DNA of 64,000 nucleotides, taken from the NCBI RefSeq assembly GCF_000331515.1, contig NZ_AMZO01000020.1:1-64000 (forward strand), in the 5' to 3' direction. Shown piece by piece: positions 63,956 to 64,000 of this stretch; position 1 is the stretch's first letter, and every line of letters starts with the position of its first letter. The notes under the pieces are model-generated. The model saw only the letters and a list, made by a program, of their open reading frames with translations. It was not told the origin of the DNA and ran no database searches. The DNA comes from Photobacterium marinum. Its GTDB lineage: Bacteria; Pseudomonadota; Gammaproteobacteria; Enterobacterales; Vibrionaceae. The position numbers were made by a program, and so were the translations under genes.

Positions 63956-63971
63956 AGCACTTTCTATGCCA
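63956..63971 (-). promoter_or_regulatory. Sigma-54 promoter upstream of flrB
   Basis: The minus strand reads TGGCATAGAAAGTGCT, with TGGCA and a TGCT element and GG to GC spacing of ten bases. The predicted start is near 63945, about 25 bases before flrB. In Vibrio this class of promoter is driven by FlrA. Confidence 0.82.
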
Positions 63972-64000
63972 AAATAAAACCAATGGTATCAATAGGTTAT

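Noticed and set aside
1..64000. Mobile elements, prophage, CRISPR arrays and tRNA genes
   Set aside because: No transposase, integrase, Cas protein, regular short repeats or tRNA-like cloverleaf was recognised; the likely horizontal origin of the polysaccharide block rests on composition only.

Overview
The window is a piece of a gammaproteobacterial chromosome, most likely from the family Vibrionaceae and Photobacterium-like. The main reason is gene order: flrBC, fliEFGHIJ, fliKLMNOPQR, flhBAFG, fliA, cheYZAB, parC, parP, cheW and then the cytochrome c maturation genes is the Vibrio-type polar flagellar and chemotaxis locus. No tRNA, rRNA, insertion sequence or CRISPR array was recognised.

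Layout. (1) 79-5714, minus strand: a sulfate-activation cassette, cysD, an SLC13 anion transporter, cysC, a DHH phosphoesterase and cysN, ending in an intrinsic terminator. (2) 5715-7401: an AT-rich spacer, a small membrane-protein candidate, yfcL and epmC. (3) 7427-25384: an AT-rich surface polysaccharide locus. It holds a predicted UDP-QuiNAc initiating module, glycosyltransferases, an acyltransferase, two RgpF-type proteins, a PAPS-type sulfotransferase, Wzm/Wzt with a Wzt C-terminal domain, and rmlBADC for dTDP-L-rhamnose. A JUMPstart/ops element in front of rmlB points to RfaH control. (4) 25484-33410: mlaA and the complete ccmABCDEFGHI system. (5) 33519-34685, plus strand: a FliK-like and a stand-alone FlhB-C-like gene. 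(6) 34721-63919, minus strand: the chemotaxis and flagellar genes, with four sigma-54 (-24/-12) promoter matches in front of flrB, fliE, fliK and flhA.

How the parts fit. The flagellar part reads as a normal hierarchy: FlrB/FlrC and sigma-54 drive the basal body, export and chemotaxis operons; FliA serves late genes; FlhF, FlhG, ParC and ParP place flagella and chemoreceptor arrays at the pole.

The most interesting part is the left third. The window holds PAPS synthesis (CysD, CysN, CysC), a putative sulfate transporter, a DHH phosphoesterase that could remove the by-product pAp, and, in the linked ABC-type polysaccharide operon, a sulfotransferase with both PAPS-binding motifs, a long C-terminal coiled coil and a membrane-type tail. 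Together with a Wzt carrying a C-terminal domain, this suggests a rhamnose-containing O-polysaccharide that is sulfated. It may be capped and length-controlled by sulfation, by analogy with WbdD-type terminators. That last step is inference. Starts were chosen from start codons, ribosome binding sites and overlaps with neighbours; several genes use GTG or TTG.
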